Of a DNA stretch of 64,000 bases, positions 7,814-15,719 are shown one piece after another (positions within the stretch are counted from its first letter, which is position 1; the number at the start of each line of letters is the position of its first letter). The DNA lies in assembly GCF_025464955.1 (NCBI RefSeq), contig NZ_JAODNM010000056.1:124001-188000 (forward strand), read 5' to 3'. The notes below the pieces were generated by a model, which ran no database searches, had not been told where the DNA came from, and saw only the letters and a program-made list of their open reading frames with translations. This stretch comes from Amycolatopsis sp. GTDB taxonomy: Bacteria > Actinomycetota > Actinomycetes > Mycobacteriales > Pseudonocardiaceae. The position numbers and the translations under genes were made by a program.

Positions 7814-8851
7814 ATGCCGGCGCCGAAGTCGTCCCGTCCGACCCAACGCGACATCGCCGAGATCGCCGGGGTTTCGATCACCACCGTGTCACACGTGGTC
7901 AACGGCACGCGAGCGGTGGCCGAAGAAACCAAGGCCGCGGTGCTGCGGGCGATCGAAACCACCGGCTACACCGGCGACGCGATCGCCCGCTCGCTGGTCA
8001 CCGGCGGCACCAGGACGCTCGGCGTCGCGATCTCGCTGGTGGCCAATCCGTACTTCGCGGCGTTGATGCAGGCCATCGAACGCGAAGCGGCCAACGCCGG
8101 ATACACGATCCTGCTCGCCGATACCCATGACGCCGTCGACACCGAACGCGCGACCGTGCGGACATTGCGCTCCCGCCGCGTCGACGGCTTGCTGCTGACC
8201 CCGGCGCCCGGCGACGGCTCGGTGATCAGCGAACTGGTGGCGCTCGACGTGCCGACCGTGCTCGTCGACCGGGTGGCCACGCGCGGCGACGTCGACCAGA
8301 TCGGTGCCGAGAACATCCAAGCCACGTCGGCGCTGACCGCGCATCTCGCGTCGCTCGGGCATCGGCGGATCGGCATGATCAGCGGCGCTCCCGGGCTGAG
8401 CACCAGCGAGGAGCGGACGCTCGGCTACCGGCTCGGGCTTGGCCGCGCGGGGCTGACGTGGACCGACGAGCTCGTCGCCTGCGGGCAGTCTTCGCGCGAC
8501 GGCGGCGCGCTGGCGTTGAGCACGCTGTTCGCGTTGCCGGAGCCGCCGAGCGCGTTGGTGGTGGGGAACGATTCGATGATGGTCGGGGTGCTGCACGAAG
8601 CGCGGCGACGCGGGATGCGCATCGGACACGACCTGCCGGTGGTGGTCTACGACGACGTCGAATGGGCCGACCTCGTCGACCCGCCGCTGACGACGATGGC
8701 GCAGCCGATCGAGGAGATCGGGCGGCAGGCCGTCCGGCTGCTGCTCGCGCGGATCGCCGATCCCGAGCGGAAGCCGGAAACCGTGCGGCTTGCACCGACT
8801 TTACGTCACAGAGCGTCGTGTGGGTGCCCACACGTTCACCCACAAAGCTGA
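7814..8851 (+). CDS. LacI family transcriptional regulator
   Basis: Full-length LacI-type repressor of 345 residues. The N-terminal helix-turn-helix and hinge are TQRDIAEIAGVSITTVSHVVNG, then IETTGYTGDAIARSL. A sugar-binding core follows (ISLVANPYF, then DGLLLTPAPGDGS, TLGYRLGLGRAG, ending in LTTMAQPIEEIG). It is divergent from the ABC operon and shares the 30-bp palindrome, so it probably represses the importer and itself until the sugar or its phosphate binds. GGAGAAGG precedes the ATG. Confidence 0.9.
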   Translation: MPAPKSSRPTQRDIAEIAGVSITTVSHVVNGTRAVAEETKAAVLRAIETTGYTGDAIARSLVTGGTRTLGVAISLVANPYFAALMQAIEREAANAGYTILLADTHDAVDTERATVRTLRSRRVDGLLLTPAPGDGSVISELVALDVPTVLVDRVATRGDVDQIGAENIQATSALTAHLASLGHRRIGMISGAPGLSTSEERTLGYRLGLGRAGLTWTDELVACGQSSRDGGALALSTLFALPEPPSALVVGNDSMMVGVLHEARRRGMRIGHDLPVVVYDDVEWADLVDPPLTTMAQPIEEIGRQAVRLLLARIADPERKPETVRLAPTLRHRASCGCPHVHPQS

Positions 8852-8937
8852 TTCTCGGCACCGGTCCACCGCGCACTACGAAATGACACCCGAATAGGCG
8901 TTACCTTCTTCCTTACCAGCGAGTAGGGGCAGAGGGA

Positions 8938-9819
8938 ATGACCGCACTGTTACCGGAATTGCCCTTGGTGGGCAACCAACTCTCCAGCCTGCCCGGCCCC
9001 TGCCGGTTCGGCGTGGCGATGGCTACAGAAGCCGGTCCGAACGCGGTCAAAATGTTGAAAGCCATCCGGTCGGCGGCCGCCGAGGCCGGTTGCGCGATCA
9101 CGGTGTCCGAGACGGGTGACAGCGTCAGCGAAGAGGCCGCGGTGATCCGCGCGCTGCGCGCCGACCGTGTCGACGGGGTGCTGCTGGTGCCGTCCGCCGG
9201 TGATGACGCGATCGTCAACGGGCTCGTCCGGATGGGCGTGCCGACGGTGCTGGTGGACCGGATGGCCGGCCGCAACGACGTCGATCAGGTCGGCGGGGAG
9301 AACATCCAGGCCATGTGCACGCTGGTCCGCCACCTCGCCGACCGGCGGCACCGCAAGATCGCGCTGATCTCCGGCGAGCCGGGGCTGACCACCAGCGACG
9401 AACGCACTCTCGGCTATCGGCTCGGCCTCGGCCGCTCGGGCCTGCGGTGGAACGCGAGCCTGGTCGAGTGCGGCCAGTCGACGCCGGCGGGCGCGGCCGC
9501 GGCGGCCGGGCGGCTCCTGGACAGCTGGCCGTCGCCGACGGCTCTGGTCGTCGCGAGCGAAGCGATGATGATCGGCGTGCAGTACGAGGTCCACCGGCGC
9601 GGGATCCGCATCGGGTCGGAGCTCGCCGTCGTCGGCTACGGCGACATGCCATGGGCGTCGACCGTCGAGTCGCCGCTGACCACGATGGCTCAGCCGATCC
9701 CCGAAATCGGCCGCAAAGCCGTGCACCTGCTGCTGACCCGCATCGCCGACCCCGAACGCCGCCCGGAGACCGTCCGCCTCGCCCCCCGCTTCCTGCACCG
9801 CGCCTCTTGCGGCTGCTAA
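8938..9819 (+). CDS. LacI-like protein lacking the DNA-binding domain
   Basis: Protein of 293 residues that aligns with the sugar-binding core of the LacI regulator just upstream. Shared blocks include DQVGGENIQA, TLGYRLGLGRSG, LTTMAQPIPEIG and ETVRLAP followed by HRASCGC. The helix-turn-helix and hinge are absent: the reading frame starts directly before the core (FGVAMATEAGPN), and the 86 bases upstream encode no helix-turn-helix remnant. The start has an AGAGGGA purine site, so it looks like an intact gene born from tandem duplication. It could pair with the full repressor or simply bind the ligand. Confidence 0.8.
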   Translation: MTALLPELPLVGNQLSSLPGPCRFGVAMATEAGPNAVKMLKAIRSAAAEAGCAITVSETGDSVSEEAAVIRALRADRVDGVLLVPSAGDDAIVNGLVRMGVPTVLVDRMAGRNDVDQVGGENIQAMCTLVRHLADRRHRKIALISGEPGLTTSDERTLGYRLGLGRSGLRWNASLVECGQSTPAGAAAAAGRLLDSWPSPTALVVASEAMMIGVQYEVHRRGIRIGSELAVVGYGDMPWASTVESPLTTMAQPIPEIGRKAVHLLLTRIADPERRPETVRLAPRFLHRASCGC

Positions 9820-9822
9820 GCG

Positions 9823-10110
9823 CTTGCGGGCACCGGACGGCGCGCGGTTCTGGATGCGGCGGCCGACGGCGAGCCAGTGAGCGGCGATCACCACGAAGCT
9901 GACCGCGAAGGCCAGATACTCTTTGCTGTGGGCGGCCACCGAAGTCAGCATGGCGCCGGTGGTGCCGCCGGCGGGAACGGGGAGATCCAGCGCTAGCAAG
10001 GTGAGCGCGATCGCGGTCACCCCGTCGACGAGCATGGTGAGCCGCTCGATGGAGACCGCTCGCTCCTCGCCGGTCTCGTCGTCGGGTTGGTAGCCGGCAT
10101 GTGTTGCCAT
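9823..10110 (-). pseudogene. truncated TMEM175-family channel gene
   Basis: The first about 90 residues match the N-terminal part of the TMEM175/DUF1211 potassium-channel-like family: ERLTMLVDGVTAIALTLLALDLPVP followed by a second helix, YLAFAVSFVVIAAHWLAVGR. Bacterial members normally have about 200 residues and six helices. Here homology stops after helix two, where the frame runs into antisense of the LacI-like gene. The ATG at 10110 has a GGGAGC ribosome site, so the 5' end is original. The 3' boundary is approximate. Confidence 0.6.
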
Positions 10111-10131
10111 GATGGGCACAGCTCCCGTGCG

Positions 10132-10656
10132 TCAGGCGGCGGTTGCCGCGACCGGCTGGGACATGGCCGCCAGTCGCCGGGACCGCACGGCCAGGATGAT
10201 CATGACCGCCGGGATCAGGATGTCGTTGACGAGGACTCCGCCGGTGTTGCCGGGACCGTGGTCACCGTTGGCGAACCACTGGTAGACGTGGCCGGCGAAG
10301 GCTCCCCAGAGAAACATGCCGCCGCCGAGTCCGATGGTGATGCGCTCGCGCGCGGATGCCGAAGCGGCGCGGAAGCCCATGACGGCCAGTCCGAGGTTGG
10401 CGAAGGCGATCTCGAACAGGAAGGGCGTCCGGGGGAAGCCGATCGCGGTGGCCATGACGTCCGGGAAGGCGAGGAACGCGACGGTCATCCACAGGCTGCC
10501 GATGCCGAAGGCGCCGATGGCCCACCAGCGCTGCCAGATCTCCAGCCGCTCTTGGGATGACGTGGCGTGGCGGGCCCGTACGAAGGCGCCGATGGCCGGC
10601 ACCAGGATCCAGACCAGGGGGAAGGCTGATTGGGCGAGGTAACTGAAGTTGTCCAT
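10132..10656 (-). CDS. small multi-pass membrane protein (possibly DUF6790)
   Basis: Protein of 174 residues with four or five hydrophobic segments (FPLVWILVPAIGAFV, AFGIGSLWMTVAFLAFP, FEIAFANLGLAVMGF, IGLGGGMFLWGAFAGHVYQW, LIPAVMIILAV). The layout resembles the DUF6790 family, but I am not certain. No catalytic motif is visible. It lies between the GH76 gene and the broken channel gene, all leftward. A 26-bp perfect palindrome ends 11 bases before its ATG, which lacks a strong Shine-Dalgarno site, so regulated and possibly leaderless expression is likely. Confidence 0.75.
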   Translation of the reverse strand: MDNFSYLAQSAFPLVWILVPAIGAFVRARHATSSQERLEIWQRWWAIGAFGIGSLWMTVAFLAFPDVMATAIGFPRTPFLFEIAFANLGLAVMGFRAASASARERITIGLGGGMFLWGAFAGHVYQWFANGDHGPGNTGGVLVNDILIPAVMIILAVRSRRLAAMSQPVAATAA

Positions 10657-10666
10657 GGCGTCAGTC

Positions 10667-10692
10667 TTGCATGGTTAATATTAACCATGCAA
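10667..10692. promoter_or_regulatory. 26-bp perfect palindrome, probable operator
   Basis: Half-site TTGCATGGTTAAT followed by its exact mirror; centred at 10679/10680. It sits in the 40-base gap between the GH76 stop and the membrane-protein start. It is AT-rich in a GC-rich genome and contains a TAATAT stretch that could be a -10 box. This suits a TetR/MarR-type operator covering the promoter. No regulator gene is adjacent. Confidence 0.6.
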
Positions 10693-10695
10693 CAC

Positions 10696-11721
10696 TCAGG
10701 TGAGAGTGGCGGCGGCTTCGAGGAGGAGCCAGGCGCCGACCTGGACGGAAAGGTCGCGCGCGGGGTTGTCGGCGGGGACGGGGAGCGGCGGGGCGGGGTC
10801 GGACCATTCGGCGCTGAAGAGCGGGCCGCCGGGGGCGTCGACGGCGCCTTTCCAGCAGGCGTCGGCGGAGGCGAGGACGAGCGCGCGGGCGGTTGCCACT
10901 GCTGGACCAGCGGGGAGCTTCAGGGCGGCGAGGGCGAGGTAGCGAGCCAGGATTCCGGCGAACAGACCGCCGTCGGCATTGCCTTGGCCTCGCAGGATTC
11001 CGCCGGGAGCACAGTGTTCGGCAACGGCGTTTATAGTCCTTTGTGCACTGTCGACATCGGACACTTCCAAACAGGAACCGAGGAAGACGCCCTGACAGTA
11101 GGTGTAGATCATCTTGACGACCTCGCCAGTGTCGACACGGAGGCCGTCCCACACCAGGCCGGTGTCCGGGTCGACGAGGCAGGTGTTCATCCACTCGGTC
11201 AGCGCGCGGGCGTACTCGACATCGCCCTGTCGCGCGTGGAAGATCGACGCCGGGCCGTTCGACGGGACGTTCTTGAACCGATCGCCCTTCCGCCACCAGA
11301 TCCCGCCGCCCGCGTCCGCTGTCCAGCCTTCGCGCAGCCGTGTGTCGATCGCCCCGAGTGGGCGTTCGACGTCAAGTCCGACAACGATTTTGACGCGTTG
11401 CAGCGCGAGCCCGAGCCATGCGATGTCGTCGTAGTACTCGTTGACCCACTGCCCGAAGTTGCGGACGTGCACGGTCTTGACGAACCTGCCGATCAGCTGC
11501 GCACGCTCTTGGGTGGGCGCGCGCAGCTGCGCGTCGACGAGGCAGTCGAGCAGGTGCGACTGCCACCAGTAGTTCCAATGCCAGTGCAGCCGCTGACCGA
11601 CGCTGGGCGGCCAGCCGCTGCGTCCGAGCGCGGTACCGGGCAGCGCCCAGACCCGTCGGAGATGTCTTCCCAGTACCGCTTTTTCCGCCTGCTCCGCCGC
11701 TTCCGCCCACTCCACGCCCAT
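10696..11721 (-). CDS. glycoside hydrolase family 76 protein
   Basis: Protein of 341 residues of the alpha-1,6-mannanase family GH76. The paired catalytic aspartates of the family fit NEYYDDIAWLGLAL near residue 115. Surrounding (alpha/alpha)6-barrel motifs include HWHWNYWWQSHLLDC, GGGIWWRK and YTYCQGVFLGS. I chose the ATG giving MGVEWAEAAEQ, since everything upstream is the repeat-rich intergenic region. No signal peptide or transmembrane segment is present, so unlike many GH76 enzymes it should be intracellular, perhaps acting on imported or lipid-linked mannosides. Confidence 0.82.
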   Translation of the reverse strand: MGVEWAEAAEQAEKAVLGRHLRRVWALPGTALGRSGWPPSVGQRLHWHWNYWWQSHLLDCLVDAQLRAPTQERAQLIGRFVKTVHVRNFGQWVNEYYDDIAWLGLALQRVKIVVGLDVERPLGAIDTRLREGWTADAGGGIWWRKGDRFKNVPSNGPASIFHARQGDVEYARALTEWMNTCLVDPDTGLVWDGLRVDTGEVVKMIYTYCQGVFLGSCLEVSDVDSAQRTINAVAEHCAPGGILRGQGNADGGLFAGILARYLALAALKLPAGPAVATARALVLASADACWKGAVDAPGGPLFSAEWSDPAPPLPVPADNPARDLSVQVGAWLLLEAAATLT

Positions 11722-11752
11722 CCCCCCATCCTGCCCGCCCGACACCCCAAGA

Positions 11753-11880
11753 GCACTTTTGTACAAAAGTGCCCACGCCCCGCTCGCAAGTCGCCGTCGA
11801 GTTGCGGTGGTGGCGGACGCCGGTGTGGGACTTGGCTCCGTCAGCGTGGGACTCGCCGCCCGGGAGCGTGGGACTCGCCG
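11753..11880. repeat. composite palindromic repeat locus A
   Basis: Three repeat types in a row between the trmH stop and the GH76 start. First, a 20-bp perfect palindrome GCACTTTTGTACAAAAGTGC (11753-11772). Second, an imperfect 22-bp palindrome starting CGCAAGTCGCCG (11785-11806). Third, three tandem copies of GTGGGACTCGCCG-like units (11823-11880). The same three types recur near 30.4-30.95 kb, and the first two near 48.4 kb. It lies downstream of trmH, so transcription termination is a likely role. Confidence 0.7.
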
Positions 11881-11884
11881 ACAG

Positions 11885-12577
11885 TTACCAGGAGGTGGAG
11901 AGGTCGGCGTGTTGGCGGATCCAGGTGTGCATGACGATCCCGGCGGCGACGCCGGCGTTGATCGAGCGCGTGGTGCCGAACTGGGCGATCGACACGACCA
12001 GCGCGGCGGCCTGCTGCGCCTCGGCGGAGAGACCGGGGCCTTCCTGCCCGAACAGCAGCACGCAGTCACGCGGCAGTTCGGCGGTTTCCACGGGACGCGA
12101 GCCGGGGGTGTTGTCGACGGCGACGACGGCGAGCCCGCGTTCGGTGGCGTACTCGGTCAGGGTGGCCACGTCAGCGTGATGCTCGACGTGCTGGTAACGG
12201 TCCGTCACCATGGCGCCGCGCCTGTTCCACCGGCGCCGGCCGACGATGTGTACCGCGGCGGCCGCGAACGCGTTCGCCGTGCGGACGACCGTGCCGATGT
12301 TGTGGTCGTGCTGGAAGTTCTCGATCGCGACATGGAACGGGTGCCGTCGGGCATCGACGTCGGCCACGATCGCCGGGCGACGCCAGTAGCGGTACGCGTC
12401 GACGACGTTGCGCCTGTCGCCGTTCTCGAGCAGCTCCGGGTCGTACCGCTCGTCGGTCGGCCACGGCCCCTCCCAGGGGCCGACGCCTACCTCTTCACGG
12501 GTGATCCACTCGGTCGGACCACCCTCGGCTTCGGTCGCGACAGCAGTCTCGGCGTGGGGATCACTGGGTGCGGGCAC
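11885..12577 (-). CDS. TrmH/SpoU family RNA 2'-O-methyltransferase
   Basis: SPOUT-fold methyltransferase of 230 residues acting on tRNA or rRNA ribose. Motif 1 is IENFQHDHNIGTVVRTANAF (the Arg is catalytic in the family), motif 2 is LLFGQEGPGLS and motif 3 is SIAQFGTTRSINAGVAAGI, which together form the trefoil knot that holds S-adenosylmethionine. The N-terminal 70 residues are acidic and less conserved. It starts with GTG. The modified position cannot be read from sequence. Confidence 0.88.
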   Translation of the reverse strand: MPAPSDPHAETAVATEAEGGPTEWITREEVGVGPWEGPWPTDERYDPELLENGDRRNVVDAYRYWRRPAIVADVDARRHPFHVAIENFQHDHNIGTVVRTANAFAAAAVHIVGRRRWNRRGAMVTDRYQHVEHHADVATLTEYATERGLAVVAVDNTPGSRPVETAELPRDCVLLFGQEGPGLSAEAQQAAALVVSIAQFGTTRSINAGVAAGIVMHTWIRQHADLSTSW

Positions 12578-12591
12578 CTGGTGATTCTCGC

Positions 12592-12984
12592 TCAGCCGAG
12601 GCTGGCCCAGCGCGTGGGTGCGTCCTGGTGCTGGTCCCGCTGACGCCAGCGCTGGATCGCGCCGATGTAGGAGATCACTACGATGGCCAGCGCGATGACC
12701 GCGACGACCGGCAGCATCGAGCGCGGGAACACCGTGTCGTACAGGTAGTACGCGTTGAACCCGCCCGGCAGGTCACCGAGCCCTTGCTGGTGGCGGAAGA
12801 AGTTCTCCAGCGCCGTCAGCGGGCACGGGATGGGGAAGACGTTGACCGCCACGCCCCAGATCGCGAAGAAGATGTGGACGAACAGGACCTTTGGCCAACG
12901 CCACGCCAGAAAGCCCCCGAACCCGATGAAAAGCAACGCCAGAATGTGCACCGCTACTGTGGCGTCGGCGAGAAACCCGGCCAT
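12592..12984 (-). CDS. DUF2784 family membrane protein
   Basis: Membrane protein of 130 residues with four hydrophobic segments and the DUF2784 pattern: VAVHILALLFIGFGGFLAWRWP, then CPLTALENFFR and a conserved YDTVFP region. Function is unknown in the family. The ATG at 12984 is preferred because AAGGGGGT lies four bases before it; a GTG six bases earlier is possible. It is 14 bases upstream of the trmH-like gene and may be co-transcribed with it. Confidence 0.8.
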   Translation of the reverse strand: MAGFLADATVAVHILALLFIGFGGFLAWRWPKVLFVHIFFAIWGVAVNVFPIPCPLTALENFFRHQQGLGDLPGGFNAYYLYDTVFPRSMLPVVAVIALAIVVISYIGAIQRWRQRDQHQDAPTRWASLG

Positions 12985-13152
12985 ACGCACCCCCTTTTCA
13001 CGATCCCCCGATCGCTTTCACGGTACTCCGGTCAAGCTGAGAATCGCGCGGGAATTGATCGGTCGAGCGTGATGTTCAACCCAATGCGTAGCCCTGTTTA
13101 CCCAGCGTATGGGCTTGGTGGCGGAGCCGGGGCCGATCTTGACCGGGGTGCG

Positions 13153-13725
13153 TCAGCGTGCCCGTGTGCCGGTTTTCGCCGTAAAGCGAAATTCGATCTT
13201 CACCGTTACGAATTCGAGATCCAGCGACTGGCGGAACCTCGGTAACCCGTGCTCTTCCACGCGCTCACGGATTTCCCCGAGGTCGGCGCCGGAATCCGCG
13301 ACGACCCACAGGTGCAGCACCGCGGCCTCCCTCGGCCCGGATAGCGTCGCCGAGACGGAACTCACACCCGGGTAGCCACCGACTTCCGCGGTCAGGGGCC
13401 GGACCGCGATCGGGGTGTCGATCCGGGTCGTGCCAACGTCTGCGTCGGAGTCGAGACGCCAGGTGCCCGACTTCGGACGGCGGAAAGCCTGCGCCGCGAG
13501 CCAGCGCACGCAGAGCAGCCCGAGCAGGATCGCGGCCGCCGCTGCGGCGTAGAACGCCCAGGTGGGCGGACTGCCGGGCGTCGGGATCAAGGGACCGTCG
13601 CGGTCGACAACGCGCAGCCACTCGAACCGCGTCGCGAGCGCGAAACCGCCGGCAGCCAGCAACACGAGCCCGGTCAGCGCGAGCAATGTCCGGTTGAGCC
13701 GCGCCGGGCGGTTCGCTGTGGTCAT
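13153..13725 (-). CDS. AmaP-like membrane anchor of Asp23 system
   Basis: Protein of 190 residues with two N-terminal transmembrane segments (LLALTGLVLLAAGGFAL and FYAAAAAAILLGLLCVRWLA) and a C-terminal soluble domain resembling Asp23-like partners (TLSGPREAAVLHLWVVADSG). In Firmicutes, AmaP anchors Asp23 to the membrane. The layout and the position at the end of an Asp23 operon suggest the same here. It overlaps the DUF6286-like gene by four bases. Confidence 0.75.
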   Translation of the reverse strand: MTTANRPARLNRTLLALTGLVLLAAGGFALATRFEWLRVVDRDGPLIPTPGSPPTWAFYAAAAAAILLGLLCVRWLAAQAFRRPKSGTWRLDSDADVGTTRIDTPIAVRPLTAEVGGYPGVSSVSATLSGPREAAVLHLWVVADSGADLGEIRERVEEHGLPRFRQSLDLEFVTVKIEFRFTAKTGTRAR

Positions 13726-14258
13726 GACGCCTTCCGTACCCGTACCCGCACCGACGGCCGGGCGAGCGGCGCGACCCGGTCGAGCCGAAGCTCGACGGCG
13801 GATCGCACCGCCTCCGCCAGCCCGTCGGTGCTCGTCCGATTCGTCCGAACCCGGGCGGTCACCTTCTTACGCCCCTGCTTCACTTTCGCGGCCGCCACAC
13901 CGTCCACAGAGGACACCGCAATCCGCAGATTCCGGCCCAGACTCTGTCGCGATGCGCCCGCGTCGACATGCTCGCCCAGCTGAGTCAGCGGGAGGACGAT
14001 CGCCCGACCCGGCACCACCGCGGCAGCCAGCAGCAGAAGCCCAGCCGCCACCGCGATACCGCCGCCCAGCGCGACCGGCCACTGTGTCCAGTTCACCCCG
14101 TGCACAGCGGCGGCGAACACCCGATAGCCGACCAGCGGCCGTTCGTCCACCAGGAACTGGATCGCGGAGACGGCCACCACGACACACACGGCCAGCACCA
14201 CGAAAGCAACCAGCGAAGCCGGGAGACTCCGCCGCGAACGGCGGATCGCCGTGCTCAT
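13722..14258 (-). CDS. DUF6286-like membrane protein of Asp23 operon
   Basis: Protein of 178 residues with two N-terminal hydrophobic segments (LVAFVVLAVCVVVAVSAIQF and VALGGGIAVAAGLLLLAAAVV) and a basic C-terminal domain. The domain has the beta-alpha-beta look of Asp23 partners (NLRIAVSSVDGVAAAKVKQG). It is typically found next to AmaP-like and Asp23 genes in actinobacteria. It overlaps the downstream gene by four bases and follows the 60-residue membrane protein by two bases, so all belong to one transcript. Confidence 0.72.
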   Translation of the reverse strand: MSTAIRRSRRSLPASLVAFVVLAVCVVVAVSAIQFLVDERPLVGYRVFAAAVHGVNWTQWPVALGGGIAVAAGLLLLAAAVVPGRAIVLPLTQLGEHVDAGASRQSLGRNLRIAVSSVDGVAAAKVKQGRKKVTARVRTNRTSTDGLAEAVRSAVELRLDRVAPLARPSVRVRVRKAS

Positions 14259-14260
14259 GC

Positions 14261-14443
14261 TCAGCCCCGATCCCGGCCGGCACCGACCAGCGCGGACAGG
14301 TCGAGCTTCCCATCCAGCCAGCGGCCGACGGCCAGGCCCAGCGCGCCGAGAACAAGCACGACGACAAAAGCGGTGAATCCGCCGAAAGCGGCGGCGAAAC
14401 CGAGGGCGAGCCCAGTGACCAGCCCGATCCTGGCGGAGTTCAT
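14261..14443 (-). CDS. 60-residue membrane protein of Asp23 operon
   Basis: Very small protein with two hydrophobic segments separated by a glycine-rich turn (GLVTGLALGFAAAFGGF and AFVVVLVLGALGLAVG) and a short charged tail. It has a good AGGAGAGG ribosome site and lies tightly between an Asp23 gene and the DUF6286-like gene. Similar small membrane proteins accompany Asp23 genes in actinobacteria. A structural role in the membrane complex is inferred. Confidence 0.75.
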   Translation of the reverse strand: MNSARIGLVTGLALGFAAAFGGFTAFVVVLVLGALGLAVGRWLDGKLDLSALVGAGRDRG

Positions 14444-14469
14444 GGTGTGCCTCTCCTACTGGTCGGGGT

Positions 14470-14919
14470 TTACTGGACCCGGTCGGAAGCGGGCACAGCG
14501 TCGTCGTCGCTCGGGAGGTGCACGTCGGTGACGTAGATGTTGACCTCGACGACCTCGAGTCCGGTCATCTGCTCGATAGCGCTGATCACGTTGCGGCGCA
14601 CCGAACGCGCAAGATCCACAATGGACACTCCGTACTCCACGAGCACCTGCAGATCGATGGCGGCCTGCTTCTCGCCGACCTCGACCGAGACACCGTGGCT
14701 CACACTCGCGCTGGCGCCCGGAATCCGCTCGCGGATCGCGCTGAGCGCCCGGCCCGCGCCGCCACCGAGGTCGTAGACCCCGTTGACTTCGCGGGCGGCG
14801 AGCCCCGCGATCTTCTGCACCACGGTGTCGGCGATCGTGGTGGAACCTTCCTTGGTCACCAGCGCCATTTCGGCGGGGACTGCTTTGGCGACGGCGACGG
14901 TCTTCTCGGCGGTGCTCAT
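14470..14919 (-). CDS. Asp23/Gls24 family envelope stress protein
   Basis: Protein of 149 residues with a clear Asp23 domain at about 20-130. It opens with GSTTIADTVVQKIAGLAAREVNGVYDLGG, has VEVGEKQAAIDLQVLVEYGVSIVDLARSVRRNV and ends with TGLEVVEVNIYVTDVHLP. Family members coat the inner membrane and respond to alkaline or envelope stress. It is the fifth gene of the sigma-factor operon. A 108-base gap to the upstream gene could hold an internal promoter. Confidence 0.9.
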   Translation of the reverse strand: MSTAEKTVAVAKAVPAEMALVTKEGSTTIADTVVQKIAGLAAREVNGVYDLGGGAGRALSAIRERIPGASASVSHGVSVEVGEKQAAIDLQVLVEYGVSIVDLARSVRRNVISAIEQMTGLEVVEVNIYVTDVHLPSDDDAVPASDRVQ

Positions 14920-15027
14920 CGGACGGCTCCCTCATTCGCTTCGGTCTGCAACGGGGCTTCTGTGCCCCGTACCCCTACAGACAAAACGGAGGAAGAAAAG
15001 TCACGGCCCGGCGGTGTGACGCCGGAC

Positions 15028-15336
15028 TCACTCCCGGTCGAACGCCGCGCCGTCGATATCGGTGACGACCAAGCGGAGCTTCGCCCGCGCCCACGGTGTG
15101 CCGTCGAGAACCGGACGCACCAGTTCGCTCGCCTGCTCCAGCAGCGGGCGCAGCGGCAGCCGCAACGCGATCACCCGGACCTGCACGACGTCGGCGCCGA
15201 GGTCGACGGCCATCCCCTCCCAGTCCCACGGGAGCCAAGCCCCGGACGGCTGGGCGATCGGGGTCGCCGGGCGCAGGCCGGCCACCGAGTTCACGGCGGA
15301 GAGGATCTTTTCGACGGCGGCCGCGGTCCCCGTCAT
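15028..15336 (-). CDS. small Asp23-operon protein, function unknown
   Basis: Soluble protein of 102 residues between two Asp23 genes. Visible features are an N-terminal VEKILSAVNSVAGLRPATP and a hydrophobic-patterned middle (VQVRVIALRLPLRPLLEQASELV). No family is recognised with confidence. The beta-alpha pattern could be a diverged Asp23-like fold. The ATG overlaps the upstream Asp23 stop as ATGA, which fixes the start and shows co-translation. A partner role in the same complex is inferred from context only. Confidence 0.75.
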   Translation of the reverse strand: MTGTAAAVEKILSAVNSVAGLRPATPIAQPSGAWLPWDWEGMAVDLGADVVQVRVIALRLPLRPLLEQASELVRPVLDGTPWARAKLRLVVTDIDGAAFDRE

Positions 15337-15719
15337 CGCGAACCCGGCTCGATGTCCAAAATGGACACTGACACCTCGTCGACCTCGACCCCGGTCTTCT
15401 CGGCCACCGCGCGCGAAACAGCGCGCTGCACGGCCTGCCCCACCGCGGCCGCCTGATCGAGTGCGGACGTCACGACGTCGACCTGGACGCCGACGCGACC
15501 GTCGACAGTGCGCACCCGTACCCCTTCGGCAGGCGCGGGGTCGAGCCCCTTCCACCGCTGCCGAGTCGCGCGTGTCCACGCCGTTAGCAGGCCCTTCAAG
15601 CCCGGTTCCAACCGGACGACGCCGGGGGTGGCGGCGGCTGCCCGGGCGGCGACGCTCGCGATGACCGCGTCCGCGATCACGAACTCCGTCACCGGTTCGG
15701 TCACTGCGTCCAGCGTCAT
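15333..15719 (-). CDS. Asp23/Gls24 family protein
   Basis: Second Asp23-type protein of the operon, 128 residues. It shows the family order: IADAVIASVAARAAAATPGVVRL, a basic loop, VDGRVGVQVDVVTSALDQAAAVGQAVQRAV, and a closing TGVEVDEVSVSILDI. Start: ATG at 15719, seven bases after a GAGG site, next to the stop of the ZAS-Asp23 gene. A GTG three bases earlier would overlap that stop. It probably assembles with the other Asp23 proteins at the membrane. Confidence 0.82.
   Translation of the reverse strand: MTLDAVTEPVTEFVIADAVIASVAARAAAATPGVVRLEPGLKGLLTAWTRATRQRWKGLDPAPAEGVRVRTVDGRVGVQVDVVTSALDQAAAVGQAVQRAVSRAVAEKTGVEVDEVSVSILDIEPGSR

Noticed and set aside
9817..9827. AAGCGCTTGCG at the end of the LacI-like gene considered as a second operator
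   Set aside because: Only a short half-like match, overlapping a stop codon and not near a promoter.
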